64,000 nt of DNA from positions 15,622,298 through 15,686,297 of the forward strand of contig OX369274.1 of the NCBI GenBank assembly GCA_947284805.1, read 5' to 3'. Positions 63,960 through 64,000 of this stretch are shown here, piece by piece (the stretch's first letter is position 1; each line of letters opens with the position of its first letter). Made by a program: the position numbers and the translations under genes. Under the pieces are notes generated by a model. The model did not search any database. It had not been told where the DNA came from and saw only the letters and a program-made list of their open reading frames with translations. Origin of the DNA: Coleophora flavipennella. Lineage: Eukaryota > Arthropoda > Insecta > Lepidoptera > Coleophoridae.

Positions 63960-64000
63960 ACAAAAAACCGGCCAAGTGCGACTCGAGGTCACACAAATAG
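63960..64000 (+). mobile_element. element E head, cut by the window end
   Basis: AAAAAACCGGCCAAGTGCGA then CTCGAGGTCACACAAATAG. Confidence 0.6.

Overview
The window reads as intergenic, transposon-saturated DNA from a moth or butterfly (Lepidoptera). The evidence is the AT-rich background, an RTE-clade LINE with a (GAT)n tail, tRNA-derived SINEs, TC...CTAG Helitron-like elements and many short foldback elements of kinds I know from lepidopteran genomes. No species can be named. I found no intact host gene. Almost every longer open frame is a transposon ORF, an antisense shadow of RTE 3' ends, or a translated tandem repeat.

Layout. 1-3104 is a nearly full RTE LINE (endonuclease + reverse transcriptase), broken by one short deletion. 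3123-4060 holds a decayed intron-containing gene for a YqaJ-like exonuclease (one possible and two clear exons), the only sequence here that is not obviously a standard transposon. 4168-30000 is a layered mosaic of SINEs (families A, B, F, Z), Helitron-like elements, an interspersed element C, families D, E, N and P, foldback elements and RTE 3' fragments. 24988-25690 is an internally deleted RTE derivative, with a perfect 30-bp-arm hairpin overlapping its 3' end. 30640-30951 and 39370-39715 are C-terminal reverse transcriptase remnants of two other LINEs. 32323-32576 and 38316-38428 are RTE fragments with inverted 5' parts, as in twin priming. 41987-45290 is a cluster of five copies of one foldback family. 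48719-49032 is a likely solo LTR. 52581-53858 is a 1.28-kb mariner element with a DD34D transposase carrying one frameshift and one stop. 54044-54562 and 56860-57328 are minisatellites. 59709-64000 returns to SINE, Helitron and foldback mosaic, including a 122-bp inverted duplication that copies a junction between two transposons.

How the parts relate. The RTE ends at its own stop codon inside GCTGATATGATGATG, and SINE B ends with the same tail, so B was probably mobilised by this RTE. RTE insertions with clean target duplications (15117-15373, 62467-62556) and a SINE B copy with an intact duplication (13649-13944) show that this machinery worked. Element D sits at the same 7-bp site of element E in two separate places and in opposite relative orientations. 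Several foldback families share an ACAGGGTG-like terminus and may depend on one unseen transposase. Family letters (A, B, C ...) are labels for this window only. All coordinates of repeat ends are read by eye and may be off by several bases.
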